From positions 30,477,322-30,541,321 of the forward strand of contig NC_056032.1 in assembly GCF_004379255.2 (NCBI RefSeq): a stretch of 64,000 nt of DNA, written 5' to 3'. This document shows positions 31,957 to 42,611 of the stretch, piece by piece. Position 1 is the stretch's first letter. Every line of letters starts with the position of its first letter. A program made the position numbers and the translations under genes. The stretch is from Salvia splendens. Lineage: Eukaryota; Streptophyta; Magnoliopsida; Lamiales; Lamiaceae. The notes beneath the pieces were generated by a model. It ran no database searches. It was not told the origin of the DNA and worked only from the letters and a program-made list of their open reading frames with translations.

Positions 31957-32419
31957 TCTGGATATATAAAGAAACGTAGAGAGAGAGAAACTCGTTAAAA
32001 CAAGTTGTACGAATGAAATGAAGTTCAACAAGCTGTATATATAGAGTTTTTTTATTAAAAAAATGAAAAATTGGGACGTTCGTCGGGAACCCACAATGGC
32101 GGACGTCCGTATCCGTCCCACCCGCGCCTAATGGCTGACGTCCGGCACGCCGTCCGCCAGGACCGCCGCCGTTGTGGATGCTTTGAAGAGATGAAATTTG
32201 AAGGAGGGGCATTAAAGTCAAAGAGCGTTGAATTCTGCTACAAAAGTGTGTCAGATACACAATCGCACCCTTTTTGCGGCGATAGGGTATCGGGAAGAAA
32301 TAGCTACTTTTACGCAAGTTCCAATCGGGCCTGTACTAATATATATTTAAGCTACCAAACACCCGTTTAAGCGTGATAACTTAGCTATCTCCTCATCATC
32401 CTTACCAAACGCCCCCTTA

Positions 32420-33056
32420 GCATATTATTTAGACAAAATCTATTCTCGCAATTAACATATGACGCGTTCTCATAACTTGAGTTAAGACATGCTTATTGAC
32501 TAATTGAAACCCTAAGCATGCATACTACGGAGAAAATTGGACACCTTAATGATTCTCTCCACGTGGAGATCTTCAATACTAGATCATGGATCTTCTGACA
32601 GTATCCAAAACTTATATTTTGATCTTGGAATAGGCTAAGCTTATCAAAATATATAGGATTTAAATAGAGAAGAGACAGAATCCCACAAGGTATTGGAGAT
32701 GAAAATTTGGATCTCTACTTAAAGTAGGGGACGAAAATTTGAGGCAAAGTAATTTTTCTGTCTCTCATCTATTCTCCTATTTATAATGTTATGTATTGGC
32801 CCAATCAGAGATCTATAGAGGTATGGATTTGAGCCACACCTATTTGACTTTAAATAATTAAATTAAGCCACATTTTAATCTATTTCAAATAAAATATTAT
32901 TCCCCACCACTACAGTACAATAAAATTGACTATGAATCCAAATCCAAAATTATAAGTAATCCAGGCTTCCTCTTTTATTTAATTACTTCTAGTGCTTGAG
33001 ATATAAAAGTTCATTAATTAATTGAAGTTTGCTATTGACTTAATTAATTAATATCT
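32420..33056. other. AT-rich unassigned sequence
   Basis: No ORF or clear terminal repeats. It continues from 25803 once the nested elements are removed and may be a relic LTR or large non-autonomous retroelement. Confidence 0.35.
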
Positions 33057-33057
33057 A

Positions 33058-33275
33058 ACTCCTTCTGTCCCTAATAATTTGTCACCATTTTACCCGGCAC
33101 GGGTTTTATGATATGTAATAGAAAGTGAGTTGAAAAAGTTAGTAGCATGTGTGGCCTACTTTTATATATTAGTTTTATAATAAAGTATGAGTGAGAATGA
33201 GCTAGTAGAATATGGAGTCCACTGCCAAAAATAATAAAAGTGAAATATGATAAATTTTTAGGGACAGACGAAAGT
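33058..33275. mobile_element. Stowaway MITE
   Basis: Ends CTCCTTCTGTCCCTAA and CTTTCGTCTGTCCCTAA (complement of the 3' end) adjoin TA; about 217 bp, AT-rich, typical of plant Tc1/mariner-derived MITEs. Confidence 0.8.
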
Positions 33276-35050
33276 ATAAATAAGTGACAAATTTTCAAGG
33301 ATGGGAATGAGCTAGAAATTCTTATTTATTATTCGTGGAATAAATTCTAACTAGCTAGTTCTGAATAATAAAACTTTATTCTAAGCTCCTATTGAGGAAA
33401 TTATCAAACCAGACCCACTGTAGCAATCCTAGCACCGCTAGATACTGATCATCATTACCTAAAATATCAGGATTCTTGGATTACAAAAAACTCACACCTT
33501 TTGATAGATCAAAGGAATTGCATAATCAATACCGTATGCTCAAGGCTAAATATTTTGATTAAAAAAGGTTGATAATCGAGACCTTCGTCTTCCAGTATAT
33601 AGCAATAAACACATGTCTCTCTGTTATATTCATCCAGTGCTATACCACACTAGTGTCATCTTATTTCGTTAAAGCATGGAAATATACGGACTGACACTTC
33701 AACCTTTCATGATTGGTAGTCTAGACCTATGTACGTTGTGAAATAAGCTTTTTCTTTTGTTAAGAGTTGGTTGTATTACCTTAAAATGAACGACGTCCAC
33801 AACTAGTATACTTAAACAAAAGGCTTAAACTTTTTTGTTTCTTATACATTCAAATATGTAAAACAACCATTAAATGTAAAAACATATTACATTGTGACAA
33901 AAAATAATTTGTTTTGTTCCTTAAAAAATAAACGAAGAGTTTTTACAATATAGAAGCACTCAAAAAATGTTTTATAGTATACAAAACTCTAACAGCTAGA
34001 TGTCTGCTTATCTTTCTTAAAATATAATTAATTCCGAGTAAACGTATCATTTTATAAACATTATATTAACATTATATATCGTTTTAATACAACAAAAATA
34101 TCATTTCTAATCTCTCAAAATAACATTTCACATTCAAAACAGCAACTAAACACATCATTTTATAAACGAAATATATCATTTTTATACAACAAAAATATCA
34201 TTTCTATTCCCGTTGCCGCCACGGGAAGCTTTTTTAATAAAGTTTTATTAATAAAATATTTTTTTATTAATTTATTTTTAAATGAAATACATTAATTAAA
34301 GAAATTAATGGGACTTCATAAAGATTTAAGGAATGTGATTAACAAAGAATGAATGATTACATAAATATTTTTCTAAATAATGAATGAAATTGAAAAGAGT
34401 TAAAACTAATATAGAATACATGAATAATTAAGGGTGATACGACTAAGAAATGTTTTTTCTGTCCCTAAAGAATATGAACTTTTTCTTAAGCCGTATTAAA
34501 AAATTATAAATTTTCTAATTTTAGTGAAAGAATTAAGCATACTGCCCTTTAACCACCTTCAAGAGCCAATCAAAAATTGTGTAAATAAAGTAAAAAGTTC
34601 TATAGCAATTCTTTTACCTAACTCAAAATATTGCACGTTGCAAGTTGCAGGAATTTACTATTCAAAAATAAGAAAAAGTCATAACTGTACAAAGAATGAT
34701 AAGGTCGAAAAGACAGACTAACGTGAATAACGTGAATACAGTGCAACAAAAGTAGACAAGACGGCACGGTATTATTAAATGACGCTTAGAGACAGACTAA
34801 AACAAGATGACGCTTAAAGACAGACTAAAAACAAGCGACAAGAAAAAATAGAGAGAGTATTGTTTCTATTTTTAGAAATGTTTTATTTTTAATGGAGCAA
34901 ATCAAAATGAAAAATGTTTAATTTCTAATAGGATAGAGGGGTATTTTATCACACTCATCAAATTCACCTATATTCACGTATTAATGAAACTGACTATCGA
35001 TGAAGAGTATATTTTCATAGAGATTGTTTTAAAAAATTTAAATACTAGTA
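33276..35050. other. AT-rich intergenic DNA
   Basis: No supported gene. One Stowaway-like start (TTTTTCTGTCCCTAAAGAAT near 34450) is seen without a clear partner. The rest is low-complexity AT-rich sequence. Confidence 0.4.
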
Positions 35051-35149
35051 ATCCCTCCCTCCCTCTCCCAAAGAATATACACTCTTTTATTTTTAATCGG
35101 TCCCGTAAGAATATGCACTTTCTAAATTTAGAAACTATATTCTCTCTAA

Positions 35150-35715
35150 GAGTATCCATAATGGAGGCCTATCTCCGGAGCCCATCTAAAAGCCTATCTC
35201 TATTTTCTCCAACCACGTCAGCAGACTCATCTTAGAGCCTATCTCCCTGCAATGAGAGCTCATCCCAGAGCCTGTCACAGAGCCCATCTCATTTCCATAT
35301 CATCACTATTTTATATTTCGCTTTTAATTGTTGGAGTAAATTAAAAACAACGTAATATACGACAAAAAAACAAATTTCATTAAAAACAAAATAAAATATC
35401 ATACATTAAAAAAACAAGATAAAGATAGATAAAAAAACATAGAAAACAACGGAAACACAATCAATTGGATAGGGATGAATGTGAATTAGGGAATGAGGTA
35501 TATATAGTGTGTAGATGGGATGAATTAAATTTAAAAAATAATTAGTCGTGGCAATGGAGGCCGATAGACGAGCCGATGAGGGCCGATAACCCTATCGGCT
35601 GGGGCGATGCAGCGGCCTTGGGGCGGAGGCGGAAGGGAGTGGCCATCGGCTCCCTCTCCACAATGGGAGCCGGTGGGAGCTGATGGGCCGAGCGATCGGC
35701 CCATTGTGAGTGCTC
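35150..35715. mobile_element. Harbinger-type MITE, 566 bp
   Basis: Ends GAGTATCCATAATGG and GAGCACTCACAATGG (complement of the 3' end) are flanked by TAA on both sides (35147-35149, 35716-35718). No coding capacity. Confidence 0.85.
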
Positions 35716-36306
35716 TAATGAAATAAGATACATTCTCCACTAATAATATTTTAATTATTTTTTCTTTCTACTCTTTCCTTACTTACTAATTATGCATTAA
35801 AACTCGTGTCAACCAAAAGTAGGAATGAGCAAAAAAACCGAATATCCGAACCGAACCAAACCGAAGTTTTAAAATTCAGTTCGATTTTTCAGTTTGGTTC
35901 GGTTTTGAAAATACAAAATTTTTTAGTTTTTTTGTTCGGTTCGGTTCGGGCGATAAAAAACCAAAAGAACAAAATTTTAAATATTATATTATGTATATTC
36001 TATTAATTTAATATATTATATTATATAATATATATATATATATATATATTCTTTTAATATATTCTATATAATATGTATTATATATTCTATTAATTTTATA
36101 TTTTATAGATATATATTCTATTATATAAAATAAAATATATTATATATATATATTAATATAGGGTTGTGATCAATTGAGATTTTTTAGCCTAATTGAGAAT
36201 TGAGATGCATTATCAGCCATTCATTTTTATTAAATGAGTGGTCCAGAATTTGCCACATGGAAAATATTTTTAGATTAATTAATTATGAAAGGGTAGAATG
36301 GTAATT

Positions 36307-36693
36307 TCATGTTTTAATAGCTGCTTTGTTGCCATGTGAAGAGTTGACAATCCGGCACATCCTCCTCTCACTACTCTCCGTCGTCTCATCGCAGCAGCTG
36401 CCACACGACTCCACCTCCACCTCCACCGTCGCCGCCATTGTTGCGTCTCCAAATTGAGCTAACGCGTGCCGGAGGGAATTCGCCGCCGCTTCGTTCGCTC
36501 GCGCCGTCTCCTGCCACAGCTGGTTCTCAAGGTAGAGGCCTTTCGCCTTCCCCTCGAGCATCGGATTCAATCTCGCCATTGTCTCGATATGGTCGTCTTT
36601 CTCTCGCAGCGTCTTTGCCACCGATTCTCCCATCCTCGTCGCCGCCATCTTCACCTGCTGATTCAATTCCGATCGGATTTTCATCGTCTGCAA
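36307..36693 (-). pseudogene. Captured exon fragment of a BOI-type RING E3 ubiquitin ligase gene
   Basis: The 128-codon minus-strand frame matches the central helical region of plant BOI/BRG-type ligases: a MARLN segment, the YLENQLWQETARANEAAANS segment (compare LYVENQIWRDLAQTNEATAN in Arabidopsis BOI) and a CGSC motif before the expected RING start. The RING itself is not recognisable. The fragment starts right after TTTTTGCAG on the minus strand, a good 3' splice site, so genomic rather than cDNA sequence was captured. Intact family members restrain cell death and gibberellin responses; this piece could act only through RNA or as a truncated peptide. Confidence 0.7.
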
Positions 36694-36753
36694 AAATTCA
36701 TCATCAATCGAAACAATTGCTACTTGATTTTAACAAAATCGAAGATGGAATTT

Positions 36754-37010
36754 TGCTTTTGTTATAGTGTTTGAGCTTTTTGCAAAGCTTAATTGTTGAT
36801 TCGAGTATGGGTTTGGAGGTATTAGGCTTTGCATTATCAATTGTGTTGGATGTGAACTGATTTGAGAGATTGATTTTCCAAAATTTGCTTTTGTTATAGG
36901 ATTTGAACTTTTTGCAAGCTTAATTATTGATTGGTTTATGGAATTGGAAGTTTTAGGATTTGGATTATCAATTGTGTTGGATGTGAGCTGGATTGAGAAA
37001 TCAAGCTTAA
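36754..37010 (-). repeat. Tandem duplication of captured intron sequence
   Basis: 36754-36880 and 36888-37010 are similar copies sharing TTTGCTTTTGTTATAG, CTTTTTGCAA and ATCAATTGTGTTGGATGTGA in the same order, just upstream (minus sense) of the captured exon. Confidence 0.75.
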
Positions 37011-37103
37011 TCATAATGCACTCTAGGTGTTTGGTGATATTCCCAGTTGGGAATTAGTTGTTAAGAGTTAGATTCAAGATTTAGCTATCTCTCTTTTTCA
37101 ATA

Positions 37104-37652
37104 TCAACTACGCACATATAATGTCAACTACATATACAATTCTTGTCAACTACACACATATAATGTCAACTACATATACAATTCATGTCAACTACACACA
37201 TATAATGTCAACTATGTGTACAATTCATGTCAACTACATATACAATTCATGTCAACTATACACATATAATGTCAACTATGTTTACAATCCATGTCAATTA
37301 CATATATAATCCATGTCAACTACATACATATAATGTCAATTGCATATATCTACATATATTATATGTAAAACTTTGTTATTGACATAAATAATATAGGTCG
37401 TTGACATGAAAATATTTGTCGTTGACATTAATTATTTGTAAAAAGTTGCTGTTGACATAATAGTTAACATAAATAACGTTTGTTGTTGACATCGTAGTTG
37501 ACATAATGTCTCTATAGTTGACATCGCGCGAAAATGACAATTATGCATCGTAGTTGACATAATGTCTCTATAGTTGACATCGCGCGAAAATGACAATTAT
37601 GCCCCCTAGTTGACATAATGTCTCTGTAGTTGACATCGCGCGAAAATTGTGA
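37104..37652. repeat. Inverted arrays of ATGTCAAC / GTTGACAT
   Basis: From 37104 to about 37350 the repeat is a 20-21 bp unit containing (A)TGTCAACTACA; from about 37378 on, the complementary GTTGACAT appears repeatedly. The last part holds a 56-bp tandem repeat starting at 37495, 37551 and 37607, each with GACATCGCGCGAAAAT. It lies in the subterminal part of the Pack-MULE. Confidence 0.85.
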
Positions 37653-37948
37653 ATGAGTGGCTGGAAATGCATCTTAGTTCTCAAGTATTCTAAAAAATCT
37701 CAACCTAACAGGACCCTATTAATATATATGTTTTTTTTTTCAGTTTTTCGGTTTTTTCATTTAATTTTGGTTTTTTCGGTTTAGTTTGGTTTTTTAAGTT
37801 CGGTTTTCGGTTTTTCAGGTTCGGTTCGGTTTGAATTTTGAACTAAATTCTGTTTTTCGATTTTGGTTCGATTTGGACAAAAAACCGAACCGAAACCCGA
37901 ATGCTCACCCCTGTTCAAAAGTGTATATTCTTTTAGGACGTAGGGAGC

Positions 37949-39763
37949 ACAATTTTCAGTGAGGCGTGTAAGCATAGCTAGACACATGCTCGATAAATTT
38001 TATTCAACTGTCCCATAAAAATAAGAATATTTTTCATTTTGGGATGTTTCATAAAAAATCTCCTTCTATTTTTTGCAACTTCCTTCTCTTTGATAAGGTG
38101 AACCTCATTCTCTATTATCAATACTATAATTATTATTTTTTTTCTATCTCTCTTACTTTATCAATTGTGCATTAATTTCCGTGTCATTCCAAATGTCTAT
38201 ATTTTAACATGCTGAGGGAGTACTAATTTCCGAATTTATAAAACCCCAATGTCTATATTTAAACATGCTGAGGGAGTAATAATTACTTTTACGGCGAAAC
38301 TCAAATATATCAAAGCTTTCGGCATTTCTCTTTTGTACTATTGTTTGTATAGAATCTAATAATTCTGCACTTTATTCAAATGGAGTAGTAATTTCATGGT
38401 TCGTCGCAAAGCGCAAAACTACAAATCAAGATATGTAAGACCAACTTGCATCCTATTTTAGGATAATATATATTAATATGGGCAAGTTGTGCAACTTGCT
38501 ATATACTGTCTCAATCCGCCATTAGGAGTCTCATTTTATGGTGGTACAAATTTTAAGAAATGTTAAGAAGTTAATGGAATGATGATCCCTATTGTATATA
38601 TTAGTTTTAAATAAAATGTGAGTGGAATGAGTTAGTGGAAGGTGGGACCCTATTACAATTTATGATAAAGTGAACCGAGACTCTTATTTGCGGACGGACT
38701 AAAATAGAAAAACAGGACTCCTATCCGGGACCGAATGAGTAACGTACAACTACTGTTCTCTTTTCTTTCTTTAACAACTAGTTGGTGTCACTTGAAGGCC
38801 AACTTGCAAGGATGGGTAGTTGTGTGATTCCCTTGAATTAATATATGCTCTTTCGAAGCTGATTAAGTTTAGAGAAAATTTTTGAACACAGAAATGAAAA
38901 AAATTTATGAATTAAATTAATTAAACTAGGTGAGACAAAAGATATAGTTGGAACCGAAGAAATAGTACTACTACTATTAAAAATATTTATTTAAATCATT
39001 ATAATGAATAATAAAACTACATGATACAGAGTATGATAGATCCAGTCCCCTAAAACTCTCAATGCAATACCTCAGACTGCAAATTTTCTGTTTTGGTTCC
39101 TTCACCAAAATCTCTATTAAGTTCCAAAAATCTAAGTTTAGAAAAAATAAATAAAATATTAATCAAATTGAAGAAACAAGACTTTTTCATCTATGTATTT
39201 CAATAACATAAATTGAAAGAAAACCCCCTAATGAAATCACCATAAAAATCCATGAGACGGCTCATATAGATTGGTTAACCGCATAAATCGTTAATTTCAA
39301 ATTATTTCCTTCTTTTATTGGTATGGAATCTGGAACTCGGAATTTATAAAACCCCAATTTCTCTCTTATATTCTTCTTTTATTTAACCGAAGCCGCAAAT
39401 TGCAATGCAATATGTTTTCAAAAATTCATTTGATTACACGCTCAAACACATTGATAAAGAAATCACACGACACTTCGCAATTAGCAAATACAAATGCCCA
39501 ACCTACTAAATATAATTCAGTTTTGATTCGATATAATTTACCAAATTAAATATCAAATTCATGATATATAGGAGTATAACCAAAAATGTAATTTCTTCTG
39601 TTTGAGAAATAAACAAGATCATGAAATCAGAAATATTCCATATCACATGATCCGTATAATAAAAAAAAACAAACCTCCGAAATTCACAATACAAATCCAC
39701 AATCGAACTTTGTTTTTTCTTCCTCATCATTATTTTTTTTTACTTAAAAATAAAAAAAAAATA
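37949..39763. other. Intergenic DNA downstream of the PYL gene
   Basis: AT-rich. It contains Stowaway-like pieces at about 38010-38220 and 38508-38742, and a duplicated end segment AACATGCTGAGGGAGTA at about 38206 and 38262. No further gene is seen. The PYL 3' UTR and polyadenylation site must lie just left of 39764. Confidence 0.5.
38508..38742. mobile_element. Stowaway-like MITE
   Basis: Ends ACTGTCTCAATCCGCCATTA and a 3' end that complements to TACTCATTCGGTCCCGG; interior AAATGTGAGTGGAATGAGTTAG is typical of this MITE class. Ends are diverged. Confidence 0.6.
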
Positions 39764-40396
39764 TCATTTTGTTGTGGCAATATTCTCAGCGATCTGAGCT
39801 AACGACTGCAGATTGCATCTAACAATGGTGTTGACAAAAACGCACGTTTCCTCCTTAGTATTACCTTGCGGCACGTCGACGACGTACGACTCCACCACCA
39901 CGGATCCTCCTCCGGCGGCGGCGGCGTGGATGGTGGTGACCGATCTGTAATTGGCCAGGCGGTGGTCCCCGCCGACGACGCTGAAGCTGATGACGTGGCG
40001 CTCGTCGTCGAGGATCTCGAGCCGCTCCGTGCTGCTGACCGCGGGCAGCCCGGAGACGACGCGGACCTCGCGCAGCGTGCCGACGTCTCCATCGCCGACG
40101 ACCACGTGGCAGCTCTTGACGAAGTGCTTGTAGGCCTGCGGGTTGTCGAAGCGCCGCACCACCGACCACACGGTCGAGGTGGGCGCGGCGATGCGCTGGC
40201 TCACCGCGGAGAAGCACTCGTTGGGCCCCACTGCGTGGGTGTGGTAGCGCGCCACGTGGTCGGGGACGTGCTTTGCCGCGGTGGGGAGGCGGTAGGAATA
40301 GGGTTGTTGTTGTTGTTGTTGTTGTTGTTTGCATGGGGTGGTGGTGGTGTTGATGCGTTGGAGGAGGAGGGAGGATTTTGGATGATCGGAAGGCAT
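39764..40396 (-). CDS. PYL4-like: Abscisic acid receptor, PYR/PYL/RCAR family (PYL4-like)
   Basis: 210-residue intronless START-fold protein in the cytosol and nucleus; with ABA bound, such receptors inhibit clade A PP2C phosphatases and release SnRK2 kinases. Visible: gate loop SGLPA (115-119), latch HRL (145-147), ABA-carboxylate lysine K94 in HFVKSC, E124 in [12 protein letters not shown]169 in VVESYVVD, N195 in the C-terminal helix [13 protein letters not shown], and the family block [17 protein letters not shown] (76-92). Length and lack of introns fit subfamily II (PYL4-6). The N-terminal 50 residues are variable, with an eight-glutamine tract (24-31). The first ATG of the frame is taken as start; [12 protein letters not shown] resembles starts of other PYL4-type proteins. 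No breaks are seen. GC content is far above the surrounding transposon DNA. Confidence 0.96.
   Translation of the reverse strand: MPSDHPKSSLLLQRINTTTTPCKQQQQQQQQPYSYRLPTAAKHVPDHVARYHTHAVGPNECFSAVSQRIAAPTSTVWSVVRRFDNPQAYKHFVKSCHVVVGDGDVGTLREVRVVSGLPAVSSTERLEILDDERHVISFSVVGGDHRLANYRSVTTIHAAAAGGGSVVVESYVVDVPQGNTKEETCVFVNTIVRCNLQSLAQIAENIATTK
40304..40327 (-). repeat. CAA microsatellite encoding eight glutamines in the PYL gene
   Basis: Minus-strand (CAA)8 encodes Q24-Q31 in the disordered N-terminus, likely length-polymorphic. Confidence 0.9.
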
Positions 40397-40533
40397 TTTT
40401 TTGTGATTTTTGTTTTGGTTTAGGGTTTTTGATTGATGATGATGAATCTGGTGTTTTTGGTGTGTTTTTTTTTATGGAAAGAACTGTGGTGGGTGTTTGT
40501 GTGGGTTTGATTAGTGGGATTGAGTTGGAATTT

Positions 40534-40555
40534 TGTGTATATATATATATATATA
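40534..40555 (-). promoter_or_regulatory. Candidate TATA region of the PYL gene
   Basis: An alternating TATATATA tract about 140 bp upstream of the start codon, the only strong TATA-like sequence near it; it is also an AT microsatellite, so the call is tentative. Confidence 0.5.
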
Positions 40556-40610
40556 TTGAGTTGTGGAGAGTCAAGATGGGATTTTATTGTTGTTTGGGGG
40601 TTATTTAATA

Positions 40611-40884
40611 CTCCATACGTCTGATATTTACAATCTCATCTTGACTCAGCACAGGTTTAAGATATTGTTTAATTTTCTGAAGAAAATATTGAAAAATGAG
40701 TTAATGGAAAATGTACTCTATTTTTATATATTGATTTTATAATTAAATAAGTACGAGTGTAATGAGTTAGGTTAAAGGTAGCTCCCTTTATCTAATATGG
40801 AAAAAAAACAAATGAGACTTTAAATCACGGATATCTCAAAATAGCAGAATGAGACATTATTTCACGAACAGAGGAAGTAGGGAG
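40611..40884. mobile_element. Stowaway MITE in the PYL promoter
   Basis: Ends CTCCATACGTCTGATA and CTCCCTACTTCCTCTG (complement of the 3' end) are flanked by TA; 274 bp. It begins 215 bp upstream of the PYL start codon, just beyond the TATA candidate. Confidence 0.75.
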
Positions 40885-42160
40885 TATTAACCACACCCTA
40901 CTTAGCATAGATTTTTATATGGTTTCTTTTTTTTTGAATTGAGTAGAAAACAAATAAAATAGAGATAATAGTATTTTCATTTTAAAAAATGTATACAGAG
41001 TATTAAAAGTATAACATCCAAAAAAGGAAGATATACTATTTAAAGTGGGACGAATGGAGTGCATCAACAGAGATCATGCCTCGAAAATCAAGATGTGCAA
41101 TCAAAGTGGGATGTGACTCGTCTATATAAAAAATTGTAAGGGATTTATATATTTTTTTGTGTGAAATAGTCTTAGTTTCTATAAATCAATACGAATAATA
41201 GTCATTGAATCTTTGGAATAATAAAACAAAGAAGAAAGGCCTCGCCATAATATTGATTCAACTGCAATTTGGCCATATGGATTGTAAAAAAACTCGTGAG
41301 CATTTTTCAAGTTGCGAAAAATTTATGGCATGTCTTAGCGTACATATTACTCCGGAGTCAATCAAATAAAAATTATGTCAAAACTCAAGATTTGGTCCAA
41401 ATTAATGAATTTACCAAAGAAGCCAGTGCATCTATTTTCCTGTCACGGAAGTTGCGACTTTTACTGAATATATATTCAGAGGTTATATTTATTACCAACG
41501 TTGAAAACAACTTTTCATTAAAAAATTAGTCTAGAAGGGACTAGAAATATTGTTTTATTGTTATAAAATGTTGCAATCAACTTGACAAAATAGAGCAACT
41601 CTCCGTCCACATCAAAGGCAATAAGGTTGCAACAATTAATTTATTATCGTTTTCTAAAGCCAAGTGGGGTTGATGAGGCTGTCGTTTCTTTAAAAGAAAT
41701 CCCGTAGTATAATTTACTTATACTATTTACCACTAGGCCTATTTGGTGGATGATGCAAATTAATAAGAGGAAATATCACAACTGTCGCCCAATCAACTAG
41801 TTTAAATTATTAAGGTTGTGATGATCAACTTGTTCGATTAAATCAAGATATCACAAAATTCACAAGTTGGATAATTTAAATTATAAATTTGAAATTTTCA
41901 AATTCCCCATATATGTTATGAATATATGGGAAAATATGAAAACATAACTCATCTTTAGGATATATATGAATCAAATTATGACCGTTAGATGTGTTGATCT
42001 GACAACTCCAGGTTTTGCAAGTAGTCCAAATTTTATTTACTGCTCAATTCGTCTTACAAGAGTATGTACTTTTAGTTTCAATGACGGATCTAGGTGGGGT
42101 CGATCGACCCAGCCACCGGTCCATGAGTACCTCCGAGAATCTCCCAGAATCGACCGCCGA
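40885..42160. other. Intergenic DNA upstream of the PYL gene
   Basis: AT-rich, with a further MITE remnant around 40960-41065. An unpaired AGGCCTATTTGGTGGATG end-like sequence lies near 41734. No gene is supported; distal promoter elements of the PYL gene may lie here. Confidence 0.4.
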
Positions 42161-42263
42161 CACAACAAAAAAAGCATTGAATAGTGACGGAATTAGTGAC
42201 GGCGAACAATAACACAACAACTAGTGACGGATAAATGACTGAAAAACGTCGGTCACTAATTAT

Positions 42264-42507
42264 TGTCAAATTACATGAATTAAGGAGATGAGATTAGGGA
42301 ATCATTGATTTGATATCAATACCCTAAAATAGATTGATATGTAATTAATTGTTTTTCCTTAGTTAGGAATTATATTGTTCTATATATTGGGAGATTGTAA
42401 TACATACAAATTAAGCAATAAGAATTACCGATTCATTCTCTCAAATATTTTCCTCTCTTCATTATGCGTTGCCACAACATCGCCTCTCTCGATTACCATC
42501 GATAAGA
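42264..42507 (+). repeat. 5' LTR of the copia element
   Basis: 244 bp, starts TGTCAAATTACATGAATTAA and ends ATCGATAAGA. It differs from the 3' LTR at T/G near 42290 and C/T near 42490. Confidence 0.95.
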
Positions 42508-42520
42508 TGGTATCAGAGCA
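42508..42520 (+). other. Primer binding site, tRNA-iMet
   Basis: TGGTATCAGAGCA directly abuts the LTR and matches the complement of the plant initiator tRNA-Met 3' end. Confidence 0.9.
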
Positions 42521-42611
42521 GGTTTTGTCTGGTTTGAGACTCAGAAAATTATCATCATAGTCTCGACCTTTCCCGACCTTTTAGATCCTGCAAAACAACA
42601 AGGAGAAGAGG

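Larger units (their letters stand above)
26704..32183 (-). mobile_element. PIF/Harbinger transposon interrupted by a hAT element
   Basis: Termini GAGCATTCACATTGG and AAGCATCCACAACGG (complement of the 3' end) match at 12-13 of 15 positions and are flanked by TGA on both sides (26701-26703, 32184-32186). Subtracting the hAT at 27135-30772 leaves about 1.84 kb, the size of the Harbinger copy at 3553-5374. The transposase runs on the minus strand. Confidence 0.83.
25804..32416. mobile_element. Tourist-like Harbinger element (outermost of a three-level nest)
   Basis: Termini GGGGGCGTTTGATA (5') and GGGGGCGTTTGGTA (complement of the 3' end) are flanked by TTA on both sides (25801-25803, 32417-32419). 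Its own sequence is only about 1.1 kb (25804-26703 plus 32184-32416); the rest is inserted elements. No transposase of its own is seen, so it is non-autonomous. Confidence 0.8.
36161..37716. mobile_element. Pack-MULE (Mutator-like element with captured gene fragment)
   Basis: A 10-bp flank TATTAATATA is repeated exactly at 36151-36160 and 37717-37726 (MULEs make 9-bp duplications; one matching base may be chance). Terminal inverted repeats of about 50 bp share TTGAGATTTTTTAG, TTGAGAA and AGATGCAT in order. The interior has no transposase but holds a RING-ligase gene fragment (36307-36693, minus) with adjoining intron, and GTTGACAT-rich repeats near the 3' end. Confidence 0.85.
35820..37913. 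mobile_element. Non-autonomous hAT element with a MULE inside
   Basis: Ends TAGGAATGAGCAAAAAAACC and CAGGGGTGAGCATTCGGG (complement) are followed inward by GAACCGAACC-type subterminal repeats. The flanks ACCAAAAG and TTCAAAAG agree at 6 of 8 positions, consistent with an aged 8-bp duplication. No hAT coding sequence remains. Confidence 0.75.
35051..37948. mobile_element. Stowaway-like MITE split by further insertions
   Basis: The 5' end TCCCTCCCTCTCCCAAAGAA and the complement of the 3' end GTGCTCCCTACGTCCTAAAA share the following GAATATACAC. Removing the Harbinger MITE (35150-35715) and the hAT (35820-37913) leaves about 240 bp, normal for Stowaway. Confidence 0.7.

Noticed and set aside
37121..37309. 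62-codon ORF with Tyr/Thr/Asn repeats
   Set aside because: Purely a translation of the ATGTCAAC tandem array.
37104..37652. Cluster of WRKY W-boxes as a true enhancer
   Set aside because: The core TTGAC is followed by A rather than C/T, and the repeats are explained as transposon arrays; kept only as a structural observation.
39861..40574. Long overlapping frames on both strands across the PYL gene
   Set aside because: GC-rich third positions of the PYL gene open other frames; none shows a domain and the PYL frame explains the sequence.
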